From NCBI RefSeq assembly GCF_036543075.1, contig NZ_JAZHPF010000002.1, positions 372,001 through 436,000 of the forward strand: DNA of 64,000 bases, given 5' to 3'. Below, in pieces: positions 51,753-59,986 of this stretch. The position numbers and the translations under genes are program-made. This stretch comes from Deinococcus sp. YIM 134068 (GTDB lineage: Bacteria; Deinococcota; Deinococci; Deinococcales; Deinococcaceae). How positions within the stretch are numbered: position 1 is the stretch's first letter; each line of letters opens with the position of its first letter. Under the pieces are notes generated by a model. The model was not told the origin of the DNA. It did not search any database and saw nothing but the letters and a program-made list of their open reading frames with translations.

Positions 51753-52499
51753 TCAGTCGGCGGCGCTGGCGTGCGCGAGGTGGGGAAGGAGGATGGGAGC
51801 CATCTGCGGCCACTGCGCGTTCGCGGTGTCGTAGTCCTCGGGACGCCCGATGTCGAGCCAGTAGCCGCCGAACAGGTCGCTGCCCGGCAGTTCCCCGGCG
51901 GCGAGCAGGTCGAGCATCAGCGTGTCGAAGCCCAGCACCTGCCCCGGCGTGTAGCGGCGCAGGGTCTCCCGCGTCACCGCGTAAACGCCCATGCTGACCT
52001 GAAACTCCACGGTCGGCTTCTCCCGGAAGGCCACGATGCTGCTTTCCTCACCCTGCCCGGCCACGTCCAGCACCCCGAACTCACTGCGAATCTCGCGGCG
52101 GTAGGTGGCGACCGTCACGGGCCGCGCGGTGCGCTTGTGGCGGCCCAGGAACGCGCCGTAGTCCAGATCGGTCAGCACGTCCCCGTTCATGATCAGGAAG
52201 TGCCCCGGCAGCGTGTCCAGCACGTTGAGGACCGGGCCGATGGTGCCCAGCGGCGTCTCCTCGTCGGTATAGCTCACGGTGAGGCCGTAGCGGCTCCCGT
52301 CGCCCACGAAGGCGCGGATGAGGTGCCCCATGTGCCCGACCGCGAGCGTGATGCCCGTGAAGCCCGACTGCCGCAGTTGCAGCAGCACGATCTCCAGGAT
52401 GGAATAGGTGTCGCCGATGGGCACGAGCGGCTTGGGAACGCAGGTGGTGTACGGGCGCAGGCGGGTGCCCTTGCCTCCGGCGAGGATGATGGCGTGCAT
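51753..52499 (-). CDS. Sugar-1-phosphate nucleotidyltransferase
   Basis: A 248-residue enzyme that activates a sugar phosphate to an NDP-sugar. The signature is ILAGGKGTRLRPYT (residues 5-18) with PKPLVPIGD after it. The metal site is IMNGDVLTDLDY, and later GVLDVAGQGEESSIVAFREK and DIGRPEDYDTAN are typical. It belongs to the glucose/mannose-1-phosphate transferase superfamily; base and sugar specificity are not clear. AAGGAG precedes ATG 52499. The frame upstream of 52499 is an antiphase shadow. Confidence 0.9.
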   Translation of the reverse strand: MHAIILAGGKGTRLRPYTTCVPKPLVPIGDTYSILEIVLLQLRQSGFTGITLAVGHMGHLIRAFVGDGSRYGLTVSYTDEETPLGTIGPVLNVLDTLPGHFLIMNGDVLTDLDYGAFLGRHKRTARPVTVATYRREIRSEFGVLDVAGQGEESSIVAFREKPTVEFQVSMGVYAVTRETLRRYTPGQVLGFDTLMLDLLAAGELPGSDLFGGYWLDIGRPEDYDTANAQWPQMAPILLPHLAHASAAD

Positions 52500-52548
52500 G
52501 GTGGCGCTCCTTTCGTGGTTCTGGTGGGACGGAGGGGAGGGGTGGGGG

Positions 52549-52588
52549 GTCGAGGAGTCGAGGGGTCGAGGGGTCGAGGGGTCGAGAG
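52549..52588. repeat. Five tandem copies of an 8-base unit
   Basis: GTCGAGGA, three copies of GTCGAGGG, then GTCGAGAG run without interruption. They lie in the 128-base gap between the dehydratase stop (52628) and the nucleotidyltransferase start (52499). Confidence 0.85.
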
Positions 52589-52627
52589 CAAAAACGGTGG
52601 GCAGTTTCCTGCTGGGCTGGCCGCTCC

Positions 52628-53665
52628 TCACACCGTGTACTGGTCCACCCGGTAGCGGGCCAGATGTGCCGGGTCCGTGAACCACTCGGCGGTCTGCCGC
52701 AGGCCCTCCTCCAGCGAGACCTCGGGTGCCCACCCAGTCAGCCCCCGTAGGGCCGAGGCGTCGGCGAGCAGGCGCATGACTTCGCTGCCCTCCGGGCGCA
52801 ACCTCTCGTCCTCCTGCACGACCTCCACCTCGCGGCCCATGACCCGCGCGATGAGGCGCACGGTGTCGCCCACGCTGATCTCGCGGCCCGACCCGGCGTT
52901 GAGGACCCGGCCCAGCACCTCGTCCCCGGCCTCGCCCACGGCGCGGAAGGCGCGGGCGGTGTCGGCCACGAAGTTGAAGTCGCGGGTGGGCCGCAGGTCG
53001 CCCAGCCGAATCTGGGTGCGGCCCGCCGCGATCTGGCTGATCACGGTGGGGATGACCGCGCGGGCCGACTGCCGGGGGCCGTAGGTGTTGAAGGGCCGTA
53101 GCGTCACGACCGGAAGCCCGAAGCTGAGGTGGTAGCTCTCGGCGAGCTTGTCCGCCCCGATCTTCGTGGCCGAGTACGGCGACTGGCCCTGAAGCGGGTG
53201 CGACTCGTGGATGGGCACCGTGCGCGCCGTGCCGTACACCTCGCTCGTGCTCGTGTGGACGACCCTGGGCGTGCCGAGTTCGCGGGCGGCCTCCAGCACG
53301 TTCAGCGTCCCGGTGACGTTCGTCTCCACGTAGGAGCGCGGGGCCACGTAGGAGTAGGGGATGGCGATCAACGCGGCGAGGTGGTACACCGCCCCCGCCC
53401 CCAGCATCAGCGCCCGGACGCTGCCCGCGTCGCGCACGTCGCCGAGCTGGACCTCCACGTGCTCCATCACCTCGGGGCCGAGCGTGTCGAGCCAGCCGTA
53501 GGACCCCTGCGAGTTGTAGACCGCCATCGCGCGGACGCGGGAGCCTGACCGGACGAGTTCCTCGGTGAGGTGCGAGCCGATGAAGCCGTCCGCACCCGTC
53601 ACGGCGACGAGGGGACGCCCGGACGGGGCGCGGCGGGAGGGGATGGGGACGGCGGGGTGGGTCAT
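52628..53665 (-). CDS. LegB-like NAD-dependent 4,6-dehydratase/epimerase
   Basis: A 345-residue extended SDR that closely follows the LegB/GDP-sugar 4,6-dehydratase pattern. Visible motifs are TGADGFIGSH (23-32), YHLAALIAIPYSYVAP, HTSTSEVYGTA, Y164-x3-K168 in QSPYSATKIG, RPFNTYGPRQSARAVIPT and PTRDFNFVADTARAF. Relatives act on UDP- or GDP-linked N-acetylglucosamine; some SDRs of this type are C4-epimerases. It is a candidate source of the amino-sugar precursor. Its ATG overlaps the stop of the membrane gene (ATGA). Confidence 0.88.
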   Translation of the reverse strand: MTHPAVPIPSRRAPSGRPLVAVTGADGFIGSHLTEELVRSGSRVRAMAVYNSQGSYGWLDTLGPEVMEHVEVQLGDVRDAGSVRALMLGAGAVYHLAALIAIPYSYVAPRSYVETNVTGTLNVLEAARELGTPRVVHTSTSEVYGTARTVPIHESHPLQGQSPYSATKIGADKLAESYHLSFGLPVVTLRPFNTYGPRQSARAVIPTVISQIAAGRTQIRLGDLRPTRDFNFVADTARAFRAVGEAGDEVLGRVLNAGSGREISVGDTVRLIARVMGREVEVVQEDERLRPEGSEVMRLLADASALRGLTGWAPEVSLEEGLRQTAEWFTDPAHLARYRVDQYTV

Positions 53666-54960
53666 CGGTAGCTCCGGGGGTCTTGCAGGGCACCGAGGGT
53701 CGGCACCAGCAGCGAGAGGGCGAGGAGGGGCAGCAGGAGGGTGGGGGACAGGGGGGAGAACGCGAGGGTCAGGGCGGCCCCGAGCCACAGCGCGGCGAGG
53801 AGAGGTGCGCGCCCGTGGTTGGCGAGCCACGCGCTCAGGAGCAAAGCTGCCCCGGCTGCCGGAACGACGGTCGCCGCCTCGGGCGGAAGGGAGGGGATAC
53901 CCAGCGCGGGCGCGGCGAGCACCCGCACGCCCACCGCGAGGGCGAGCGCGTAGGCGGCGGTCACGAGGGCCACCGTCAGCCGCCCCCGCCGCCGCAGCGC
54001 CGCGAGGTCGCCCACCCCGCGCGCCGCGTGTTGCAGGCGTTCTTGCAGGTGCCACACGCCCCCCTCCAGCAGCCCGGCGCTCAGGACGAGGGGCAGCAGC
54101 GCGGGGGTGCCCAGCCGGGTGCCCAGCGCCACGCACGCGGCGGAGAGCGCCCAGCCGTAGGCCGCCAGCCGCAGCCCCGGCGCGAAGGTGAGCCACGTCA
54201 CCGCGAGGAGGCCCGCTGCCCGAGTGAGGCTCCACGCCGCGTAGCCCGGCAGCGCGGCGAGCAGCGCGAGGGCCGCCAGCGCCGCCGGAGCGGAGGGCAG
54301 CGCGACGACCACCCCGGCGGCGAGGAGCGCGGGCGCGAAGGCCGCCGCGAACAGCCCGGTCCGCCCGTAGGCGAGCAGCACGCCCGCCGCCCCGCCCGCC
54401 AGCGCCACCGCCCCGCCGACGAGGGCACCGAGGGGGGCCGAGGGGAGGGCGTCGGAAACGCCCGCCGCCAGCGCACCACCCGCCGCGCCCACGAGCGTTC
54501 CGCCGAGCAGTGCCGCCCGCAGCGCCCGCCCCGGCACCCCCAGCGGCTCGGCGTAGCGCAGCGCCGCGACGAGCATGACGTGGCCCCACCCGAAGGCCGC
54601 CGCGAATCCGAAGGCCGCCGTCGCCCCCGGCCCCAGGGTGCCCGTGATGAGCAGCCCCGTCACCCCCGGCAGCAGGTAGAGGGGACCGCGCAGCAGGGTG
54701 CGCCACGGGAAGGCGGGGGCGGCTGCCCGCGTCCGGCGGTCGAGGTCCCGACCCGAGCCACGTTGCGCGTACAGCAGCTCGGCGGCCCGGAAGAGGCCCC
54801 CCGCCCCGTAGCGGTCGCGCAGGTGCTCGTCGCTCAGGCCGTCGGCCTCCAGGTAGGCGGCGATTTCCAGCATGTCCACGGCGCGGGCGCGTTCGGGGGC
54901 CAGCCGCAGGTCTACCTCGCGCAGACGGCCCGGCAGCGGCTCCCGCACCGGGCGCGTCAT
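53662..54960 (-). CDS. Polytopic membrane protein of the polysaccharide operon
   Basis: A 432-residue protein. A soluble N-terminal 80 residues contains a helical block (ARAVDMLEIAAYLEADGLSD). About ten to twelve hydrophobic segments follow up to residue 430. It was not recognised as a known family. Position and topology suggest it fills the role of PelG (the roughly 12-segment partner of PelF) in polymer export, but no PelG sequence signature was seen. It is coupled by ATGA overlaps to PelF upstream and to the LegB-like gene downstream. Confidence 0.75.
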   Translation of the reverse strand: MTRPVREPLPGRLREVDLRLAPERARAVDMLEIAAYLEADGLSDEHLRDRYGAGGLFRAAELLYAQRGSGRDLDRRTRAAAPAFPWRTLLRGPLYLLPGVTGLLITGTLGPGATAAFGFAAAFGWGHVMLVAALRYAEPLGVPGRALRAALLGGTLVGAAGGALAAGVSDALPSAPLGALVGGAVALAGGAAGVLLAYGRTGLFAAAFAPALLAAGVVVALPSAPAALAALALLAALPGYAAWSLTRAAGLLAVTWLTFAPGLRLAAYGWALSAACVALGTRLGTPALLPLVLSAGLLEGGVWHLQERLQHAARGVGDLAALRRRGRLTVALVTAAYALALAVGVRVLAAPALGIPSLPPEAATVVPAAGAALLLSAWLANHGRAPLLAALWLGAALTLAFSPLSPTLLLPLLALSLLVPTLGALQDPRSYR

Positions 54961-56432
54961 CCCGGCCCCCCGGCGAGCGCGACGGGGTAGGCGCGGCGGT
55001 ACGCCTCCAGGCAGCCGTCGAGCGTGAACAGCTCCATCACCCGCGCTCGGGCGGCCTGCCCCAGCCGGGCGCGGAGGGGCGCGTCGGCCAGCAGCCGGTT
55101 CAGGGCGCTCGCCACCCCCATCGCGTCGCGCGGGCGCACGATCAATCCCGCCTCGCCCACCGCCTCGGGCACGCCGCCGACCCGCGTGGCGACCGGGGGG
55201 CGGCCCATCGCCATCGCCTCGATCACCGTGTAGGGAAAGCCCTCCGAGACGCTGGTGAGCGCCACGACCTGCCCCGCCCGGTACGCCTCGGTGATGTCGG
55301 GCACCCGGCCCTCGAAGGTGACGTGCCCGCCGAGGTCCAGCTCCGCCGTGACCTGGCGGCAGTGGCGCTCGTAGCCCTCGTTTCCGGCGGGCGTGCCCCC
55401 GAACAGCCGCAGCCGCGCCCCCGGCGTGCGCCGCCGCACGAGCGCGAAGGCCCGGATCAGGGTCTCCAGGTCCTTGAGGGGGTCCACCCGCCCCACCCAG
55501 CTCACGACGGGGGCCTCCGGCTCGCTCTCCGCTGGCGGAAACACGTCGGGGTCGATGCCGTTGTACACGCACTGGATGCGGTCGGGGTCGGCCCCCAGCC
55601 GCTCCTCCCAGCGGCGGTTGTAATGCGAGCCGGGGAGGATCAGCGCGGCCTCCTGATAGGCGAGGCTGCACAGCAGGCGGTAGAAGCGCAGCAGCAGCGC
55701 CTTGAACCCCGTGCTGTGGCCCGCGTGCCGGAATTCCAGATACCGCTCGCGCAGGTAGACGCCATGCTCGGTGAGGACGAAGGGCGTGCCCCGCTGCCAG
55801 CGCCCGTGCAGGGCGAGCAGCGCCGCGAAGCCGTTGCTCACCGCGTGCCCCACGTCCGCCTCGGGGGGCGGCGTCGCCAGCGGGCGCAGGCTGTGTTCCA
55901 GCCACACCTGCACGTCCAGCGCGTCGGCCACGGTGGGAAGGGGCAGCCGGGGGCGTCCGGGCGTGCGGTCGCCCGATTGCCGCCGTGCGTGACCCCGCCA
56001 CACCTCCAGCGTGAGCCGGGTGGCCCGCGCGCCGTCCAGCACACCCGTCAGGCTCCCGTGCTCCCCCAGGTCGCTGAGCCGCCGCAACGCCGCCCCGAAG
56101 CCGGGCAGGTCCAGCGTGCACAGGGCGTCCAGCAGCGTCGCGTAGGCACTCAGCGTCGCCGCCGTGCGCGCGGGGTCGGGGCGCGGGCCGGGCAGCGGGG
56201 CGTCCCACAGCGGCACCTGCCGGACCGTCACGTTGGCGGGCAATTCCAGCGCCGGGCGCGCGAAGGTCGTGCCCGTGATCGCCCCCACCGTGAAGGCGTG
56301 GTCCCCCAGCCCGCGCACGAGCTGGTCCACCCACACGCTCACGCCGCCGTGTGCCTGCGGGTAGGTGCCCTCCGTATAGAGGGCCACCCGTGGGGGCCGG
56401 GAAAGGGGGGAGGGGAAGGGGGCAAGGGTCAT
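54957..56432 (-). CDS. pelF: PelF-type GT4 glycosyltransferase
   Basis: A 491-residue cytoplasmic glycosyltransferase of PelF length. The N-terminus has the PelF hallmark ALYTEGTYPQAHGGVSVWVD (residues 18-36). The middle shows TEHGVYLRERYLEF (221-234) and AALILPGSHYNRRWEE. The GT-B C-domain has GRVDPLKDLETLI (314-326) and the donor-site pair E397...E405 in SEGFPYTVIEAMAMGRPPVA. PelF polymerises GalNAc-type residues from UDP-sugars for Pel exopolysaccharide. It is the first gene of the eight-gene operon, with a 339-base upstream region. Donor specificity is inferred. Confidence 0.87.
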   Translation of the reverse strand: MTLAPFPSPLSRPPRVALYTEGTYPQAHGGVSVWVDQLVRGLGDHAFTVGAITGTTFARPALELPANVTVRQVPLWDAPLPGPRPDPARTAATLSAYATLLDALCTLDLPGFGAALRRLSDLGEHGSLTGVLDGARATRLTLEVWRGHARRQSGDRTPGRPRLPLPTVADALDVQVWLEHSLRPLATPPPEADVGHAVSNGFAALLALHGRWQRGTPFVLTEHGVYLRERYLEFRHAGHSTGFKALLLRFYRLLCSLAYQEAALILPGSHYNRRWEERLGADPDRIQCVYNGIDPDVFPPAESEPEAPVVSWVGRVDPLKDLETLIRAFALVRRRTPGARLRLFGGTPAGNEGYERHCRQVTAELDLGGHVTFEGRVPDITEAYRAGQVVALTSVSEGFPYTVIEAMAMGRPPVATRVGGVPEAVGEAGLIVRPRDAMGVASALNRLLADAPLRARLGQAARARVMELFTLDGCLEAYRRAYPVALAGGPG

Positions 56433-56771
56433 AGAGGGGGGATTCGGGCACCTGCGGGAAATGGCAAAGAAAACGGCAGGGGAGCGGCCCACACTCCACC
56501 TGCCGGCAGCGTCTCCACCAGGCAGGAGCGCCATCGACTTGAGAAAAACCCTACCCCCCCGGATTCAAATTGTGAAGAATCCCACCCCGAAGTATGAGAA
56601 GCTACCCCCAACGCTCATCTTTGAAACGAGGCTCTTTAAAATTGCGTCCAGTGGGGTCAGGGCTTGTTTCCCCGCTCCCTGGGCCTGTCGAGCACGGGGA
56701 GAAGTCCGCGTTTACATGCCCCTGACAACGGCAGAGCTTGGGTCAAACCTTACGCGCTTCGGCGGAAGTTC
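56433..56771. other. 339-base upstream region of the polysaccharide operon
   Basis: There is no gene. Compared with its surroundings it is AT-rich in patches (GGATTCAAATTGTGAAGAAT near 56561, CTCTTTAAAATTGCG near 56632). On the minus strand GGGGGTAGCTTC (56609 leftward) and GGGGGGGTAGGGTTTTT (56560 leftward) both resemble the GG-GGTAG core of ops elements. No convincing -35/-10 pair could be fixed. It probably contains the promoter and a long leader for pelF. Confidence 0.5.
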
Positions 56772-57431
56772 TCAGCGTTCGAGAACGTGCTCCGGCCTGA
56801 ACACGGCGATCATCGCCAGTCCCCATCCCAAAGAGAGGAGGAGCGCCGCCACCACGTCCGCCGCGTGGTGGACCCCGGCGTAGACGCGCGCCCAGCCCAT
56901 CGCCACGACCCACAGGGTGCCGAGGACGAGGACGACCCACCGCGCCCGCGTCGGCCACAGCACGGCGGCCAGGGCGAGGACGAGGGCCGCCGAGAAGACC
57001 ACGTGCCCGCTCGGAAAGCCCGCGCCCGTCTCGCTCAGGAGCGCCCCCTCCAGCACGGGCCGGGGACGGTCCACCACCGCGCGCAGGGCCGTGTGGAGGA
57101 GGGCCGCCCCACCGACCGTCGCCAGGACGAACCATCCCAGCGGGCGGCGAACCCGGAACAGCACCCCGGCGATCACGGCGGCCAGCGGCAGGACGAGCCA
57201 GCCGTCTCCCAGCCTGTCCAGCGCCCGCGCCACGCCGTCCCCGGTGGGCGTGCGGACGCCCCGCAAAGTCTCGCTCAGGCCGCGCTCGAAGCCCAGCCCC
57301 CCGCCGAAGGCGAAGTGCTGCGCGAGAAAGGCCACGACGGCGAGCGGCAGCCCCACGCCGAGGAGCAGGGCAGGGAGGAAGGAGCGGCGGTGGGAGCGCA
57401 GGGTGAGGAGCCGGGAGGGACGTGGAGTCAC
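56772..57431 (-). CDS. PAP2-family lipid phosphatase
   Basis: A 219-residue membrane protein with about six hydrophobic segments and the PAP2 motifs. Motif 1 is R117AVVDRPRP (Arg in place of the usual Lys). Motif 2 is PSGH (140-143). Motif 3 is R182-x5-H188-x3-D192 (ARVYAGVHHAAD). Such enzymes dephosphorylate lipids, including undecaprenyl pyrophosphate. GTG 57431 has a TACGCT box six bases upstream and also overlaps the end of the repaired DUF421 frame by GTGA; the longer frame to 57662 is a shadow. It lies between the polysaccharide operon and DUF421. Confidence 0.87.
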   Translation of the reverse strand: MTPRPSRLLTLRSHRRSFLPALLLGVGLPLAVVAFLAQHFAFGGGLGFERGLSETLRGVRTPTGDGVARALDRLGDGWLVLPLAAVIAGVLFRVRRPLGWFVLATVGGAALLHTALRAVVDRPRPVLEGALLSETGAGFPSGHVVFSAALVLALAAVLWPTRARWVVLVLGTLWVVAMGWARVYAGVHHAADVVAALLLSLGWGLAMIAVFRPEHVLER

Positions 57432-58032
57432 CTCCGCAGCGTAGAAAGGTTGGGCGGGGTGCGGGGAAGCCCTACCCCAACGCGGCCTTGAGGATTTCCG
57501 TCCCCCTCCCCGCCCGCGTGGGTGCGGTTGGGCGTCGCGCGCGTAATGACGCTGATGCTGCCGTCGCCCTCCATGTAGGCCGCCCTCACGTCGCCGAAGT
57601 CCTCCACGCCCTGCTCGGCTCACGGAGCTGGGTGAGCAGTTCCTCGCGCGTGACGAGTTCACGGCGCATGTTGCGGGGCAGCAGCCTGCCGTCGCGCACG
57701 AGCGGCAGCGGCGGCGGATGCACGAAGCGGTCGATGACGGGGAGCTGGGACGCCAGCCAGTTCAGGGCGAAGCTCCAGAACATGATCGTCGCCACGAGGA
57801 GGGCACCGTCGAGGATCGAGGACGCCTCCCCGCCACTGAGCGCAGGTCCGGCGGCGTCGGCGATGAGGACCACCACGAGCACGTCCGTCACGCTCAGGCC
57901 GCCCGCCTGCCGCTGCTGCGTCACGCGCAGGAGCACGAAGATCAGCAGAGACATCACCGTGCCGCGCACCAGAATCTCCAGCACCGGCACGCCGGGCAGG
58001 AACACCTCGCCCCACTTCACCGCGTCGAACAT
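57428..58032 (-). pseudogene. DUF421 (YetF-like) membrane protein with apparent frameshift
   Basis: The intact part (58032 to about 57619) encodes 138 residues of a DUF421 protein: two to three membrane segments, then GGLSVTDVLVVVLIADA and NMRRELVTREELLTQLRE. At 57617-57618 the frame breaks, giving an early stop at 57586. In another frame the expected family ending continues (EQGVEDFGDVRAAYMEGDGS, then ISVITR) down to a stop at 57428. That stop overlaps the PAP2 start by GTGA. One base missing (or two extra) explains it: a recent mutation or a sequencing error. As read, the product is a truncated 148 residues. Confidence 0.8.
57438..57443 (-). promoter_or_regulatory. -10-like box before the PAP2 gene
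   Basis: On the minus strand TACGCT is followed by GCGGAG and GTG 57431. It fits the leaderless pattern, though GCGGAG could also serve as a weak ribosome binding site. Confidence 0.4.
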
Positions 58033-58162
58033 CCGGACCTCCCCCCGCCCCTCGGCGGACGCGGCCCATTCTCGGCACCGCCCCGCGCGTGCCCGTGACC
58101 GTCGCCTTCACGGGCCTTCACGCCCCTCCACGGCCCGGCTCAGGTGGGGGAGAGGGCGCGGG

Positions 58163-58678
58163 TCAGGAGACGGGCTTGATCTCCGACAGGGAGGTGGAGG
58201 TGGACTCGATGCGCTGCTGACGCAGTTTGCCGAGTTCCTGGGCGTCCACCGCGCCGTCGGCCATCACGATGGTCTGGCACAGCAGCAGCAGGGAGGCGCT
58301 CGTCCCGCCCGGCAGTCGGCGCAGGCTGCCCGCGCGCACGGCCACGCCCCGCCGCCCGTCGGTGAGGATCAGCACCGTGGGGCCGACGAGCAGCCCGGCG
58401 GCGGCGGGGGATGCCCACGTCCGCGCCCGGCAAGCGAGGAGTTCCGTCCGCCAGTCGTCGGTGGTGCCCCCGTCCGCCCCCGCGCCCTGCCGGGTGGCGT
58501 CCTCCAGCAGCGCCCCGATCAACTCCTGCACGAGAACGCCATGTTCGCCTCCCAGCCGGGTGAGCGGGAGGGTGGGGGCGTCCCGGTCGGCCTCCCCCCC
58601 CTCCTGCCAGGCGCGGACGGCCCCCAGCAGGTCGGGAAGGGACGGGGACCCGGAGGAAACGTTCGCTTCGCTGCTCAT
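58163..58678 (-). CDS. Protein of unknown function
   Basis: A 171-residue protein, not recognised. It has no signal peptide and no membrane segment long enough to be certain. The middle has a hydrophobic core (AGLLVGPTVLILTDGRRGVA) and a second one (GTSASLLLLCQTIVMADGAV), the latter followed by a helical, charged stretch (DAQELGKLRQQRIE). GGAGGTG upstream supports ATG 58678. It stands alone between DUF421 and the acyltransferase region. Confidence 0.65.
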   Translation of the reverse strand: MSSEANVSSGSPSLPDLLGAVRAWQEGGEADRDAPTLPLTRLGGEHGVLVQELIGALLEDATRQGAGADGGTTDDWRTELLACRARTWASPAAAGLLVGPTVLILTDGRRGVAVRAGSLRRLPGGTSASLLLLCQTIVMADGAVDAQELGKLRQQRIESTSTSLSEIKPVS

Positions 58679-59011
58679 CTCACACCTCCGGCACGGGCGT
58701 TGGGGACCGACATCAGGAGCCGAGGGTAGCTCACCGGCTGCCCGGCGTGAAGGGTGAGTCGCTCAGGCGCGCGTCCCAAGCCGAACCCCCCGAGGCGTCT
58801 CACGGCGGACACACTCCTCGTGGCGGGGGACGAGACGACGCGGGAAGGCTCACATGGCGACGAGGGAGGACATACCGACCTCGGAGGGTCCCGAGCGTCC
58901 GAGGTTCGCTGGCGGCTGACCGCCCTGCTCCTCTCCCTCCACCCCCACGTGGGCCTTCTGTACCTTCTCGGACAGCCGGGGCCGGGCGGCGGCGGGCAGG
59001 ATGGGAAGGCC
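58679..59011. other. 333-base divergent intergenic region
   Basis: It lies between the unknown minus-strand gene and the acyltransferase. The acyltransferase frame is open back to 58754 but its translation there is not protein-like. TACCTT at 58961 is a weak -10 candidate. Nothing else is recognisable. Confidence 0.4.
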
Positions 59012-59986
59012 GTGACCGCGCCCCTCCCCGCCTCCCTCCCGCCCCGGCTGCGCCTGCGCCCCGTCACGCCCGCCGGGTGGCTGCGGCTGACGCTGGCCGG
59101 GCGGCCCCTGCTGTCCCGGCTGGCGCGCACACTCGCGGCCCTTCCCGAGGGGCTGACGCCGGACGAGCGCACGGCGCGGCAGCGGGAGGCCAGCCTCGCC
59201 CTGCTGCGGCATCTGCGGGTGCGGCTGGAGGTCACGGGGCTGGAGCAGCTGCGCGGTGGGCCGTTCGTGGTGGTGGCCCTGCACGAGAGCCTCCTCGACG
59301 TGCCCGCCCTGCTGACCCTGCCGCTGCCACTGCGGTTCGCGGCCCGCGACGAGATTTTCGGGTGGCCGCTCGTCGGCCCGGCGATTACGCGGCTGGGACA
59401 TCTGTGCGTCCGCCCGGAGCGGGGCGCGGCGGCATACCGGCAGTTGCTGCGCGCGGGGGGCGAGGTGCTGGCGGGCGGGGAGAGCCTCGCCCTCTTCCCG
59501 CAGGGGTCGGTGCTGGGGCTGGAGACGGCCTTCCAGCCGGGGGCCTTCGCGCTCGCCCGACACCTGGGCGCGCCCCTGCTGCCCGTCGTGCTGACGGGGG
59601 GGCACTGCGTCTGGGAGCACCCCTTCGGCCCGGCGCTGCGCTACGGCGTGAGGATGGGCCTGCGGGTGCTGCCGCCCGTCCCGGCCCCGGAGGTGGTCGC
59701 CACCCCCCCGGACCTCCTGCGCGCCCAGCTGCAACGCGAGATGAAGGACGCGGCCCTCGCGGGCGACCTGCCCCCGCCCCGGCGGTATGTGCCCGAGCGC
59801 GACGGCTTCTGGGACGGGTACCGCTTCGACATCGACCCCGCCTTTCCCGAACTGCACGCCCGCATAGAGGCGCGGCGACTTCCCCGAGGAGACCCCCATG
59901 AGATACGTGACCCTGCTCCTGCTGACCCTGCCCTGCCTCGCCCTGGCCGCCCCGAACCCCGCCGACTGGCCCGCCGTGACCCGTGA
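59012..59986 (+). CDS. PlsC-type 1-acylglycerol-phosphate acyltransferase
   Basis: A 324-residue acyltransferase. The catalytic HX4D motif is in VALHESLLDVPALL, followed by the second-block FAARDEIFGWPLVG, and FPQGSVLGLETAFQPGAF in place of the usual FPEGT. It should transfer a fatty acyl group to lysophosphatidate or a related acceptor at the membrane. GTG 59012 is chosen because family similarity begins close after it. Its last 30 codons overlap the start of the next gene by 89 bases; the tail there (Arg/Pro-rich) may be unimportant. Confidence 0.8.
   Translation: MTAPLPASLPPRLRLRPVTPAGWLRLTLAGRPLLSRLARTLAALPEGLTPDERTARQREASLALLRHLRVRLEVTGLEQLRGGPFVVVALHESLLDVPALLTLPLPLRFAARDEIFGWPLVGPAITRLGHLCVRPERGAAAYRQLLRAGGEVLAGGESLALFPQGSVLGLETAFQPGAFALARHLGAPLLPVVLTGGHCVWEHPFGPALRYGVRMGLRVLPPVPAPEVVATPPDLLRAQLQREMKDAALAGDLPPPRRYVPERDGFWDGYRFDIDPAFPELHARIEARRLPRGDPHEIRDPAPADPALPRPGRPEPRRLARRDP

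Noticed and set aside
52500..53693. Upstream extension of the nucleotidyltransferase frame
   Set aside because: It runs through the tandem octamer repeat and antiphase through the dehydratase gene; the enzyme signature starts exactly at 52499.
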